Shown here: positions 14,451-23,368 of the stretch, in pieces
How positions within the stretch are numbered: position 1 is the first letter of the stretch
How the letters are laid out: every line of letters begins with the position of its first letter
Assembly (NCBI GenBank): GCA_025464025.1
Contig: JAODBP010000162.1
Location: forward strand, 1-23,368
Direction of reading: 5' to 3'
Source of the DNA: Actinomycetes bacterium
GTDB lineage: Bacteria; Actinomycetota; Acidimicrobiia; Acidimicrobiales; CADCSY01
Length of the DNA stretch: 23,368 nucleotides
The notes under the pieces: generated by a model
What the model was told of the DNA's origin: nothing
What the model saw: only the letters and a program-made list of their open reading frames with translations
Databases searched by the model: none
Made by a program: the position numbers and the translations under genes

Positions 14451-16222
14451 CTACCTGGCGGCGAGGCCGCCGACCCAGGAGTCGTAGAGGGCGGCGTAGG
14501 CGCCACCCGCGGCGACCAGCTCGGCGTGGGTGCCGAGCTCGAGCAGGCGCCCGCCGTCGACGACGGCGACCCGGTCGGCCCGCTGGGCGGTCGTGAGCCG
14601 GTGGGCGATCACGATCGAGGTGCGGCCGGCCATGAGCACGTCGAGAGCGTCCTCGACCAGGGCCTCGGTGCCGGAGTCGAGGCTGGAGGTCGCCTCGTCG
14701 AGGATGAGCACGGTCGGGTCGACCAGGGCGGCCCGGGCCAGCGACACGAGCTGCTTCTCCCCCGCCGAGAACCGCGAGCCCCGCTCCTGCACCTCGGTGC
14801 GCAGGCCGTCGGGCAGCGCCTCGAACCGCCCGGCCACGCCGATGTGGGCCATGGCGTCGACCACTTCGGCCTCGGTGGCGTCGGGGCGGGAGATGCGGAC
14901 GTTGTCGAGGATCGTGCCGTTGAACAGGAACCCCTCCTGGGGCACGACGACGACGCGCTCCCGGAGCGACGCATGCGTGGCGTGGCGCAGGTCGACGCCG
15001 CCGAGGGTGACCCGCCCCTCGGTCGGGTCGTAGAAGCGGGCCACCAGCTTGGCCATCGTCGACTTGCCGGCGCCGGTGGGGCCGACCACGGCGAGCTGCT
15101 CGCCCGGCTCGACCACGAGGTCGACGTCGCGCAGCACGTCGCGGCCTCGCACGTAGGCGAACGACACGCCCTCGAGCACGACCCGACCGCTGTCGGGCAG
15201 CTCGACGCCCTCGTCCGGCTCGGGCACGTCGACCGCCGTGTCGAGGACGTCGTAGACCTTGTGGAGGCCGGCGCCGGCGGCCTGGACGGTGTTGTAGAGC
15301 TGGCTGAGCTGCTGGAGCGGCTCGAACAGGTTGCTGAGCAGCAGCACGAAGGCGGCCACGGTGCCGACCGACGTGTCGCCCCGGTGCACGAGCCAGCCGC
15401 CGATGCCGAGGACCATGGCCGTGGTGGCGATGCCGGCGAACTCGATGATCGGCATGTACCAGGACGCGATCTTGTGCGACCGCTGGTAGGCGTCGAACAG
15501 CGAGCGGTTCTTGGTGGTGAACCGGTCGCCCTCGACGTCCTCCCGTGCGAAGGCCTGCACGACGCGCACGCCGGCGAAGCCCTCCTGGAGCGACGACAGC
15601 ACCAGGCCGATGCGGTCGCGGATCGTGAGGTACGCCTCGGTGGAGTCGCGCTGGAACTTCACGCTGGCCAGGACCACGAACGGCACGGGGACCAGGCACA
15701 CGATGACGAGCTGCCACGACAACCCGATCAGCAGGGCGACGGTGAAGACCAGCAGCAGCCCGTTGGCCAGGAACATCAGCAGGCCCTGCTGCACCAGCTC
15801 GGCCAGCGTGTCGATGTCCGACGTCATGCGGGAGACGATCACGCCCGCCTTCTCGCGGTCGTAGAACGCCATCGACAGCGACTGGAGGTGGTCGAACACC
15901 CTGACCCGGAGGTCGCGGAGGAAGCCCTCGCCGAGCTTGGCCACCAGGAGGATCTGCCACCGCGAGAGCAGGTACGACAGGACGGCGACCACCACGTAGG
16001 CGCCGACGGCCAGGTCGAGGGCACCGGCGTCGCGCGGCCTCAGGCCGTGGTCGATGCCGTAGCGCACGAGGGCGGGGCCGGCCACCACCGTCGCCGTCCA
16101 ACCCACGACCACCAGGGCAGCCAGGAACAGGCGGAGCCGCTGGGGCGCGAGCAGCTTCCACGTGCGCCGCACCACGTGGCGGGCCGCGTCGCGGTCGAGG
16201 CGTGCCGGCCCCATCGGCGAGG

Positions 16223-16226
<4 letters not shown>
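14451..16226 (-). CDS. ABC exporter half-transporter with consensus Walker B and altered signature
   Basis: A 591-residue half-exporter: membrane domain about residues 25-325 with a FYDREKAGVIVSRMTSDIDT coupling stretch (121-140), then the ATPase. Walker A GPTGAGKS is at 382-389, Q-loop Q430, Walker B LILDE with catalytic E511, and switch H542. The signature is FSAGE (486-490), not LSGGQ. Together with its partner (canonical signature, Asp at the catalytic position) this matches heterodimeric exporters of the TM287/288 and BmrCD kind, which have one working and one degenerate ATP site. Start GTG 16226 is chosen because it overlaps the partner's stop as GTGA; an ATG four codons in is the alternative. 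Exported substrate (drug, lipid or peptide) is unknown. Confidence 0.93.
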
Positions 16227-17998
<1,772 letters not shown>

Positions 17999-18020
17999 CA
18001 CCCCTCCCCGAAGCAGAACG

Positions 18021-18026
18021 ACGTTA
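18021..18026 (-). promoter_or_regulatory. Candidate -10 (TAACGT) of the ABC exporter operon
   Basis: TAACGT on the minus strand lies 22 bases before the ATG at 17998, giving a leader of about 15 bases that carries the GGGGAGGGG ribosome site. The same hexamer occurs on the plus strand at 18056-18061 for the divergent gene. A GGGGCC/GGCCCC hairpin (18032-18046) lies between the two. Confidence 0.4.
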
Positions 18027-18055
18027 CCGGAGGGGCCGCCGGCCCCCGCTGTCCA

Positions 18056-18061
18056 TAACGT
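18056..18061 (+). promoter_or_regulatory. Candidate -10 (TAACGT) for leaderless UbiB-like gene
   Basis: TAACGT ends 6 bases before the ATG at 18068. That spacing places the transcription start on the ATG itself, so the message is probably leaderless. No Shine-Dalgarno at useful distance and no clear -35 is seen. Confidence 0.5.
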
Positions 18062-18067
18062 GTGGGG

Positions 18068-19363
18068 ATGGTCGTGCGGCGGGTGTGGCAGGTCAGCTCG
18101 ACGCTCGCCCGCCATGCCATGAGGCGCCGCGACCCGCTCCCCCGCCGGCTCCGGGACGCCTTCGCCGAGCTCGGCCCCACCTACGTGAAGGTCGGCCAGG
18201 TGATCGCGTCGAGCCCGGGCCTGTTCCCCCACGAGTGGATCGACGAGTTCGCCGCCCTGCGCGACCGGGTGCCGCCGTTCCCGGCTGCCGACGCCCGCCG
18301 GATCATCGAGGAGGACCTGGCCCGGCCCCTGCGGTCGGCCTTCGCCAGCTTCGACGACGAGCCGATCGCGGCGGCGTCGATCGCCCAGGTCCACGGGGCC
18401 ACCCTGCTGGACGGCACCCGGGTCGTGGTCAAGGTCCAGCGGCCGAAGCTCGACGCCCTGGTGAAGGACGACCTGCGGGCGCTGCTGCTGGTGTGCGAGG
18501 TGCTCGAGCGGATCCCGCAGACCGCCATCGCCTCGCCTCGGGCGCTGGCCGAGGACTTCGCCCGCACCCTGCACGAGGAGATGGACTTCCGCCTCGAGGC
18601 CGAGAACATGGAGCGGATGCGGTCGATCCTGGTGGCGACCGGGATCGCCGACGCCCGCGTCCCCGAGGTGCACCACGACCTCGTCGGTCGCCGGGTGCTC
18701 ACCATGGAGCGCATCGACGGGTTCCGGTTCACCGACGTCGATGCCATGAAGGCGGCCGGCATCGACACCGCCCGACTCCTGCGCATCGGTGTCCAGACCG
18801 TGGTCGAGGGCGTGCTCGTGCACGGCTTCTTCCACGGCGACCTGCACGCCGGCAACGTGGCCGTGCTGCCCGACGGCACGTTCGTGTTCTTCGACTTCGG
18901 CATCGTCGGCCGGCTCACCGAGTCGGTCCGGGGTCGATTGGCCCAGTACCTCATCGCCTCCACCACCAACGACTACGAGGCGATGATCACCGCCCTCCAG
19001 GGCTTCGGCTCGGTTCCCGAGGACACCGACGTGCGGGCCATGGCGGCCGACCTGCAGGCCCAGTACGCCCCGTTCGTCGAGGGCGGGGTCGTCGTGACCC
19101 AGCTCGGCGACCTCATGGAGACGATGATCCGCTCGATGGTGAAGTACCGGGCCCGCATCCCGCGGGAGCTGGTGCTGCTGTCGAAGCAGATGCTCTACCT
19201 CGAGGGCGCGGCCCACGCCTTGGCGCCGGACATGGACCTGCTCCAGGAGCAGAACCTGATCTACCTGGCCCTCATGCAGAAGTACCCGGAGCTGGCCATC
19301 GAGATCGCCACCGCCATCCAGCAGGGCCGAGCGCGCGACCAGGCCGTGGCGCAGCGCCGGTAA
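18068..19363 (+). CDS. UbiB/ABC1/AarF-family atypical kinase-like protein
   Basis: A 431-residue UbiB-family protein with its diagnostic motifs in order: KVGQ (K41-Q44), Ala-rich loop AAASIAQVH (101-109) replacing the kinase glycine loop, ATP-site lysine K122 in VVKVQRP, ExD within EEMDFRLEAENMERM (170-184), catalytic-loop HGDLHAGN (256-263) and DFG (276-278). Family members support isoprenoid-quinone or lipid metabolism, probably as ATPases rather than protein kinases. I see no clear C-terminal membrane helix pair. The ATG at 18068 follows a TAACGT hexamer by 6 bases; a GTG two codons upstream (18062) is the alternative. It stands alone, divergent from the ABC exporter and convergent with the esterase. 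Confidence 0.93.
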   Translation: MVVRRVWQVSSTLARHAMRRRDPLPRRLRDAFAELGPTYVKVGQVIASSPGLFPHEWIDEFAALRDRVPPFPAADARRIIEEDLARPLRSAFASFDDEPIAAASIAQVHGATLLDGTRVVVKVQRPKLDALVKDDLRALLLVCEVLERIPQTAIASPRALAEDFARTLHEEMDFRLEAENMERMRSILVATGIADARVPEVHHDLVGRRVLTMERIDGFRFTDVDAMKAAGIDTARLLRIGVQTVVEGVLVHGFFHGDLHAGNVAVLPDGTFVFFDFGIVGRLTESVRGRLAQYLIASTTNDYEAMITALQGFGSVPEDTDVRAMAADLQAQYAPFVEGGVVVTQLGDLMETMIRSMVKYRARIPRELVLLSKQMLYLEGAAHALAPDMDLLQEQNLIYLALMQKYPELAIEIATAIQQGRARDQAVAQRR

Positions 19364-19365
19364 CT

Positions 19366-19416
19366 CGAATGTGCGGTCCCACGGTCCGGGCTCCGGACGC
19401 TGAGACCGCACATTCG
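19366..19416. terminator. Long nested hairpin between convergent genes, bidirectional terminator candidate
   Basis: CGAATGTGCGGTC (19366-19378) and GACCGCACATTCG (19404-19416) are perfect 13-bp complements. The 25-base loop holds a second stem, GTCCGG/CCGGAC with a 3-base loop. It begins 2 bases after the UbiB-like stop and ends 5 bases before the esterase stop. No T-tract follows on either strand, so it may act through RNA structure or as a 3' stabiliser rather than a classical intrinsic terminator. Confidence 0.65.
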
Positions 19417-19421
19417 GATGT

Positions 19422-20699
19422 TCAGCCGAACACGTGGGTGGAGCCCTCGGGCCAGCCGGGGTCGCCGGTGCGGGCGAAGCGGACCCAGGTGCCGCTGACC
19501 TCGTCGACCAGGGCGGGCGGCGGGGCCGGCTCACCGGGGAACGGGTCGGGGTGGCGGAACACGAGCGGCAGCTCGGCGCCGTGGGGCGCGCCGCCGAAGT
19601 CGAACCGGTAGCCCCACGCCGGCTGCCCGCCGGTCCGGGCCGCGTCGAGGGTGGCGAGCACCTGCTGCTGGCTCCACTCGGTGAAGAGCCGGCCGAACAG
19701 CTCGCCGCCGGTGGCATCGGGGAACCGCTCGCGGCATCCCGGCAGCAGCTCGGCCGCCTCGTCGGCCGGCATGACGTTGGCCAGCACGGCCGGCAGCACG
19801 GCGTCGTCGAGGTCGCCCATCCGCGCCCCGGCCGACAGGTACTCGCCCGAGGTGACCCCGACGAGCAGGGGCACGTCGGCCGTCGCGCCCGAGGCCAGGG
19901 CCTCGCCGGGCTCCATCGGCAGGTCGTCGTTCACGACCGGACCGAAGGCCATGACGCCGACCTTGGCCAGCAACCGCTCGGTGGCGGCGAGGAGCTCACC
20001 CGTGGGCAGCGAGGCCAGGTCGGTGGTGCCGGCCTCGACCGTGAGCAGCCGGGCCAGCTCACCCGGCTCGACCCGGGTGCCCGTGCGCAGCAGCGAGCCG
20101 CTCTGGGCGACGGCCCGGTGCACCAGGCCCTTGGCCGCCGGCATGGCCAGCACGCCGACGACCTTGCCGCCCCCGCCCGACTGGCCGAACAGCGTGACGT
20201 TGCCCGGGTCGCCGCCGAACGCGGCGATGTTGTCGCGCACCCACTCGAGGGCGAGCACCAGGTCGAGAAGGCCGGCGTTGCCCGACCGCCCGCCGAGGTG
20301 GGTGAAGCCGAACGAGCTGAGCCGGTGGTTCACGCTCACGACGACCACGTCACCCCAGCCGGCCAGGGCGGCGCCGTCGTAGAGCGGCTGCGACGCCGAG
20401 CCGGAGTGGAGCCCACCGCCGTGCAGCCACACCAGCACCGGGCGCCGGCCGTCGAGACCCGGCGTCCACACGTTCAGCGTGAGGCAATCCTCCGACTCGG
20501 GGAACAGCCGGGCGCAGGCCCAGTCGATGCCGGGCGGGCTGGTCGGCTGGGGGCAGCTCGGCCCGAAGTCGAGGGCGTCACGGGTGCCCGACCACGTCGC
20601 GGGCTCCGGTGCCTGGAAGCGCTCGGCCCGGCCGTAGGGGATGCCCTCGAACCCGCCACCGGCGCCCCGGACACGGCCCCCCGTCGTGTCGACGATCAT
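19422..20699 (-). CDS. Type-B carboxylesterase
   Basis: A 425-residue type-B carboxylesterase, somewhat shorter than the usual 480-550. Landmarks: GIPYGRAERFQAPEP (19-33), EDCLTLNVWTP (70-80), oxyanion HGGG (93-96), nucleophile S174 in FGQSGGGG, acid probably E286 (VTSGEYL), and catalytic H373 in GAPHGAELPLVF. It hydrolyses carboxylic esters; the substrate is unknown. No signal peptide is visible, so it is probably cytoplasmic. The missing length lies in the acid-to-histidine region and the tail, but all three catalytic residues remain, so the gene looks functional. TAGCCT ends 6 bases before the ATG, pointing to a leaderless message. It is convergent with the UbiB-like gene across a long hairpin. 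Confidence 0.92.
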   Translation of the reverse strand: MIVDTTGGRVRGAGGGFEGIPYGRAERFQAPEPATWSGTRDALDFGPSCPQPTSPPGIDWACARLFPESEDCLTLNVWTPGLDGRRPVLVWLHGGGLHSGSASQPLYDGAALAGWGDVVVVSVNHRLSSFGFTHLGGRSGNAGLLDLVLALEWVRDNIAAFGGDPGNVTLFGQSGGGGKVVGVLAMPAAKGLVHRAVAQSGSLLRTGTRVEPGELARLLTVEAGTTDLASLPTGELLAATERLLAKVGVMAFGPVVNDDLPMEPGEALASGATADVPLLVGVTSGEYLSAGARMGDLDDAVLPAVLANVMPADEAAELLPGCRERFPDATGGELFGRLFTEWSQQQVLATLDAARTGGQPAWGYRFDFGGAPHGAELPLVFRHPDPFPGEPAPPPALVDEVSGTWVRFARTGDPGWPEGSTHVFG

Positions 20700-20705
20700 T
20701 CGCTC

Positions 20706-20711
20706 AGGCTA
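20706..20711 (-). promoter_or_regulatory. Candidate -10 (TAGCCT) for leaderless carboxylesterase gene
   Basis: TAGCCT on the minus strand ends 6 bases before the ATG at 20699, the same spacing as at the UbiB-like, carbonic-anhydrase-like and oligopeptidase genes. No ribosome site is present. Confidence 0.5.
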
Positions 20712-20716
20712 ACTAG

Positions 20717-20999
20717 CCGATCAGCCGGGGAAGGACCAAGAACGCGACCAATGGTCGGACCTCGGCGCGCCGGGCATCCCGCGGCCTCTCCCGTCGAACT
20801 GGCGACGATTCGTGGACAGATCTGTCCACGCTCCATCGTCGGTTCGCCCCGGCCCTGCTTCTCGTCACACTCACCGCCCCTGGAGGGCGTTCACCGTGAC
20901 CAGAACGGGGAGTGGCCGGCGCGCCCGCCCCCTTGGTTGCGTCCTTTGCCTTCGAACCCACGCAGGAACGCCGACTGCCTCGACTCAACCGATCAGCCG
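20717..20999. repeat. Segment bounded by 11-bp direct repeats CCGATCAGCCG
   Basis: CCGATCAGCCG occurs at 20717-20727 and 20989-20999. The second copy encodes the last residues of the carbonic-anhydrase-like gene. The 261 bases between contain no convincing gene on either strand, a 20-bp perfect palindrome and a CGTTC/GAACG pair at 20888-20907. The repeats might mark an old insertion or a recombination product; chance cannot be excluded. Confidence 0.35.
20803..20841. promoter_or_regulatory. 20-bp perfect palindrome with outer inverted arms, candidate operator
   Basis: CGTGGACAGATCTGTCCACG (20811-20830) is perfectly self-complementary. Outside it, CGACGAT (20803-20809) and ATCGTCG (20835-20841) are complementary too, with unequal spacers of 1 and 4 bases. 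It lies about 110 bases upstream of the carboxylesterase ATG and about 140 bases downstream of the carbonic-anhydrase-like stop. The core looks like a site for a dimeric repressor, for example of the TetR or GntR type, but no regulator gene is in the window. As a hairpin it has no loop at the centre, so DNA binding is more likely than termination. Confidence 0.5.
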
Positions 21000-21503
21000 T
21001 AGGTCCCGCTTGTACTGGGCGATGCGGTCGACGTAGTGCTGGGCGGCGTGGGCGAACGACCCTTCCGGGACGACGCCCTCGGTGATCTTGGCCGGGATGC
21101 CCAGGGCGCGGGCCAGCGGCGGCACGACCACCCGGTTCGACACCACCGCACCGGCGCCGACCAGCGCGCCGGCACCGATCTCGGCCAGGTTGAGCACCAC
21201 CGAGCCGGAGCCGATGAGGGCGCCGTCGCCGATCACGCACCCCTCGAGGTGGACGTTGTGCCCGACCACGCACCCCTCGCCGATCAGTGTCGGCTCGCCG
21301 CGGGTGGTGTGGATCACCGTGCCGTCCTGCACCGACGTGCGGGCGCCGACGACGATGCGGTCGGAGTCGCCCCGCAGCACGGCGGTCGGCCACACCGACG
21401 CGAACGGGCCGAGCGTCACCCGTCCGATGACGACGGCATCGGGGTGCACGTAGGCATCCGGGTGGATGTCGGGCTCGACGTCGGCCAGGGCGTAGATCGG
21501 CAT
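20985..21503 (-). CDS. Gamma-carbonic-anhydrase-like left-handed beta-helix protein
   Basis: A 172-residue hexapeptide-repeat protein of the gamma-CA/YrdA/PaaY group: HPDAYVHPDAVVIG, VWPTAVLRGDSDRIVVG with R44 and D46, DGTVIH, then repeated [IV]-G-x-G turns (IGDGALIGSG, IGAGALVGAG), a C-terminal helix and a basic tail. Possible zinc ligands are H65 and H82; the position five after H82, where the third histidine normally lies, is E87, with H85 two residues earlier. It should be a trimer; carbonic anhydrase or thioesterase activity is uncertain. ATG 21503 is chosen because the preceding sequence is not family-like and TACGGT ends 6 bases upstream. It is divergent from the oligopeptidase gene. 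Confidence 0.9.
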   Translation of the reverse strand: MPIYALADVEPDIHPDAYVHPDAVVIGRVTLGPFASVWPTAVLRGDSDRIVVGARTSVQDGTVIHTTRGEPTLIGEGCVVGHNVHLEGCVIGDGALIGSGSVVLNLAEIGAGALVGAGAVVSNRVVVPPLARALGIPAKITEGVVPEGSFAHAAQHYVDRIAQYKRDLRLIG

Positions 21504-21509
21504 GCATCG

Positions 21510-21515
21510 ACCGTA
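21510..21515 (-). promoter_or_regulatory. Candidate -10 (TACGGT) for leaderless carbonic-anhydrase-like gene
   Basis: TACGGT on the minus strand ends exactly 6 bases before the ATG at 21503. Its TA shares the same two base pairs (21514-21515) as the TA of the opposite promoter. Confidence 0.5.
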
Positions 21516-21519
21516 ACCT
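21514..21519 (+). promoter_or_regulatory. Candidate -10 (TAACCT) for leaderless oligopeptidase gene
   Basis: TAACCT ends exactly 6 bases before the ATG at 21526. With the opposing TACGGT it makes a compact divergent promoter inside a 22-base gap, so the two genes could not easily be transcribed from this site at the same moment. Confidence 0.5.
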
Positions 21520-21525
21520 CGCCCC

Positions 21526-23368
21526 ATGACCTCCGGTCCCCCCCTCGCCAAGCGCGTCCCCGTCGAGCGCACCCAGCACGGCGACACCGTCGTCGACGAG
21601 TACGCCTGGCTGCGCGACCGGGAGGACCCGGACACGCTCGCCTACCTCGAGGCCGAGAACGCCTGGACGAAGGATCAGCTGGCCCACACCGAGGCCCTCC
21701 AGGAGTCCCTCTTCCAGGAGATCAAGAGCCGCATCCAGGAGACCGATCTCTCCGTGCCGGTGCGCCGGCGGGGCTGGTGGTACTTCACCCGCACCGAGGA
21801 GGGGAAGCAGTACCCGAGCCACTGGCGGAAGCGGGCCACCGAGGCCGACACGGCCCACGCCCCGTCCGACGCCACGCCCGAAGAGCTCCTGCTCGACCAG
21901 GAGGTCGAGGCCGGGAACAGCGACTTCTTCTCCGTCGGCGTGCTTGACATCTCGCCCGACACCGCCCTCCTCGCCTGGTCGTACGACCGCGACGGCGACG
22001 AGGTCTACGAGCTGCGCTTCCGCGACCTGGCCACCGGCGCCGAGCTGCCCGACGTGGTCCCCGGCACCCACTACGGCTCGGCCTGGGCCTCCGACAACCG
22101 CACGTTCTTCTACGTGAAGCCGGACGAGACGCAGCGGCCGTACCAGCTGTGGCGCCACGTGCTCGGCACGCCCGCCACCGACGACGTGCTCGTCCACCAG
22201 GAGGACGACGAGCGCTTCTTCCTCGGTGTCGGCACCACCAAGGACGAGCAGTTCATCCTGCTCCACCTCGGCTCCAAGGTCACCGACGAGGTCTGGTTCC
22301 TGCGAGCCGACGACCCGACCGGCGCCTTCACCGTCGTCCAGCCGCGCGAGCAGGACATCGAGTACGGCGTCGAGCACCACGGCGACCGCTTCTTCGTGGT
22401 CACCAACGCCGACGGCGCCGAGGACTTCAAGCTCATGGAGGCGCCCGACACCGCGCCGGGTCGAGCCAACTGGACCGATGTCGTGCCTCACCGCCCCGGC
22501 ATCAAGCTCGGCGGGATCGACGTCTACGCCGACCACCTCGTGCTGTTCGAGCGGACCGAGGGCGTGCGCCGCATCCGCGTGCAGAAGCTGTCGACCGGTG
22601 CCGAGCACCTGATCGAGCAGCCCGAGGAGGTGTCGACGGCGAGCGGTGGCTCGGCCGAGTTCGACACCAACGTCATGCGCTACGGCTACACCTCGATGGT
22701 CACCCCGTCTTCGGTCTTCGACTACGACATGGACACCCATGACCGCACCCTGCTGAAGCAGCAGCCCGTGCTCGGCGGCTACGACCCCGACCTCTACGCC
22801 ACCGAGCGGCAGTGGGTCACGGCGCCCGACGGCGCCGAGGTCCCCATGTCGCTCGTGTACCGGAAGGATCGCCCGACCGGCGGTCCGGCGCTCCTCTACG
22901 GCTACGGCTCCTACGAGGCGTCGATGGACCCGGGCTTCTCCTCGATCCGGCTGTCGCTCCTCGACCGGGGCTTCGTGTTCGCCATCGCCCACATCCGGGG
23001 CGGCGGCGAGATGGGCCGGCGCTGGTACCTCGACGGCAAGATGCTCCAGAAGCGCAACACGTTCACCGACTTCATCGCCGCCGCCGAGCACCTCGTCGCC
23101 GGCGGGTGGACGACCCCCGCGCAGCTCGCCATCCGGGGCGGCTCGGCCGGTGGCCTGCTCATGGGCGATGTCGTGAACGAGCGACCCGACCTGTTCGGCG
23201 CCGTCATCGCCGAGGTGCCGTTCGTCGACGCCCTCAACACCATCCTCGACCCGACGCTGCCCCTCACCGTCACCGAGTGGGAGGAGTGGGGCAACCCGCT
23301 GGAATCGGCCGAGGTCTACGCCTACATGAAGTCGTACGCGCCGTACGAGAACGTCGAGCCCAAGGGCT
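21526..23368 (+). CDS. S9 serine peptidase, oligopeptidase B / prolyl-oligopeptidase type, C-terminus cut by window edge
   Basis: The frame is open for 614 codons to the right edge. The N-terminus (PLAKRVPVERTQHGDTVVDEYAWLRDREDP) is the usual oligopeptidase B opening, followed by a beta-propeller region to about residue 400 and then the hydrolase domain: YGYGSYEASMDPGFS, IAHIRGGGEMGRRWY, and the nucleophile elbow GGSAGG near residue 543. The catalytic Asp and His would lie beyond the edge. Oligopeptidase B cleaves short peptides after Arg or Lys in the cytoplasm; no signal peptide is present. The EWEEWGNP stretch near the edge is also typical of the family. The start is supported by a -10 hexamer 6 bases upstream and by family alignment. 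Confidence 0.93.
   Translation, partial: MTSGPPLAKRVPVERTQHGDTVVDEYAWLRDREDPDTLAYLEAENAWTKDQLAHTEALQESLFQEIKSRIQETDLSVPVRRRGWWYFTRTEEGKQYPSHWRKRATEADTAHAPSDATPEELLLDQEVEAGNSDFFSVGVLDISPDTALLAWSYDRDGDEVYELRFRDLATGAELPDVVPGTHYGSAWASDNRTFFYVKPDETQRPYQLWRHVLGTPATDDVLVHQEDDERFFLGVGTTKDEQFILLHLGSKVTDEVWFLRADDPTGAFTVVQPREQDIEYGVEHHGDRFFVVTNADGAEDFKLMEAPDTAPGRANWTDVVPHRPGIKLGGIDVYADHLVLFERTEGVRRIRVQKLSTGAEHLIEQPEEVSTASGGSAEFDTNVMRYGYTSMVTPSSVFDYDMDTHDRTLLKQQPVLGGYDPDLYATERQWVTAPDGAEVPMSLVYRKDRPTGGPALLYGYGSYEASMDPGFSSIRLSLLDRGFVFAIAHIRGGGEMGRRWYLDGKMLQKRNTFTDFIAAAEHLVAGGWTTPAQLAIRGGSAGGLLMGDVVNERPDLFGAVIAEVPFVDALNTILDPTLPLTVTEWEEWGNPLESAEVYAYMKSYAPYENVEPKG

Noticed and set aside
10241..14596. Very long plus-strand open frame (over 1,400 codons) across the Liv operon
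   Set aside because: It is antisense to livG, livHM and the binding lipoprotein, has a low-complexity Arg/Glu/Gly/His composition, and arises because stop codons are rare in GC-rich antisense frames.
19422..20699. Carboxylesterase as a pseudogene because it is short
   Set aside because: All three catalytic residues and the oxyanion HGGG are present and the frame is intact, so a compact functional enzyme is more likely.
20842..20984. Possible small gene or RNA gene in the rest of the gene-free stretch
   Set aside because: No frame with domain character, no clear promoter or strong structure beyond a 5-bp inverted pair.
20713..23091. Minus-strand open frame of 792 codons over the oligopeptidase
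   Set aside because: It is the antisense of a clear S9 peptidase and of the carbonic-anhydrase-like gene's other frame; no motif is visible.

Overview
The window is very GC-rich, gene-dense bacterial DNA with strong G/C at third codon positions. Actinobacterial traits are plentiful: GTG and TTG starts, GTGA/ATGA start-stop overlaps, a fused LivH-LivM permease, an AbiEi-type protein joined to a DUF559-like domain, a single-cluster 3Fe-4S ferredoxin, and many starts that look leaderless. I infer a high-GC actinomycete, probably in or near Acidimicrobiia; no marker gene here settles the taxon. I see no tRNA, rRNA, CRISPR array, transposase or phage gene.

Layout. (1) 1-2914, minus strand: NAD-dependent epimerase, small 3Fe-4S ferredoxin, HbpS/GlcG-like protein and an EmrB/QacA-type exporter cut by the left edge. 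(2) 2952-4892, plus strand: an HSL-type alpha/beta hydrolase and an AbiEi/DUF559 protein without a toxin partner. (3) 4940-7362: two overlapping minus-strand SDR genes, one with an intact catalytic tetrad and one with all four residues lost, divergent from a cyclase-family hydrolase. (4) 14335 down to 7355, minus strand: a branched-chain-amino-acid-type (Liv) ABC import operon in the order binding lipoprotein, LivHM fusion, LivG, a secreted membrane-anchored protein of unknown function, a possible 42-codon ORF, LivF, and a two-helix membrane protein ending in an Ada-like Cys/His motif. (5) 17998 down to 14451, minus strand: the two halves of a heterodimeric ABC exporter. (6) 18068-19363: a UbiB/ABC1-type kinase-like gene, facing a type-B carboxylesterase (20699-19422) across a long hairpin. 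(7) A 285-base gene-free stretch with a 20-bp perfect palindrome. (8) A gamma-carbonic-anhydrase-like gene and an S9 oligopeptidase (cut by the right edge), divergent from a 22-bp gap.

How it works together. The Liv operon is the dominant unit; its gene overlaps imply one co-translated message for uptake of an unidentified solute. Its unusual parts are the anchored extracellular protein and the zinc-finger-like membrane protein placed among the transporter genes, and an 11-bp perfect inverted repeat whose mRNA 3' arm covers the livF start codon, inside a small ORF that overlaps both neighbours by GTGA. This leader is the best candidate here for an undescribed regulatory arrangement. The epimerase, SDR, cyclase and esterase genes suggest catabolism or modification of carbonyl and ester compounds, but no pathway can be named.

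A recurring pattern is a TANNNT -10 hexamer exactly 6 nt (sometimes 7-8) before the start codon of genes that do not follow another gene in an operon, as expected for leaderless transcripts.
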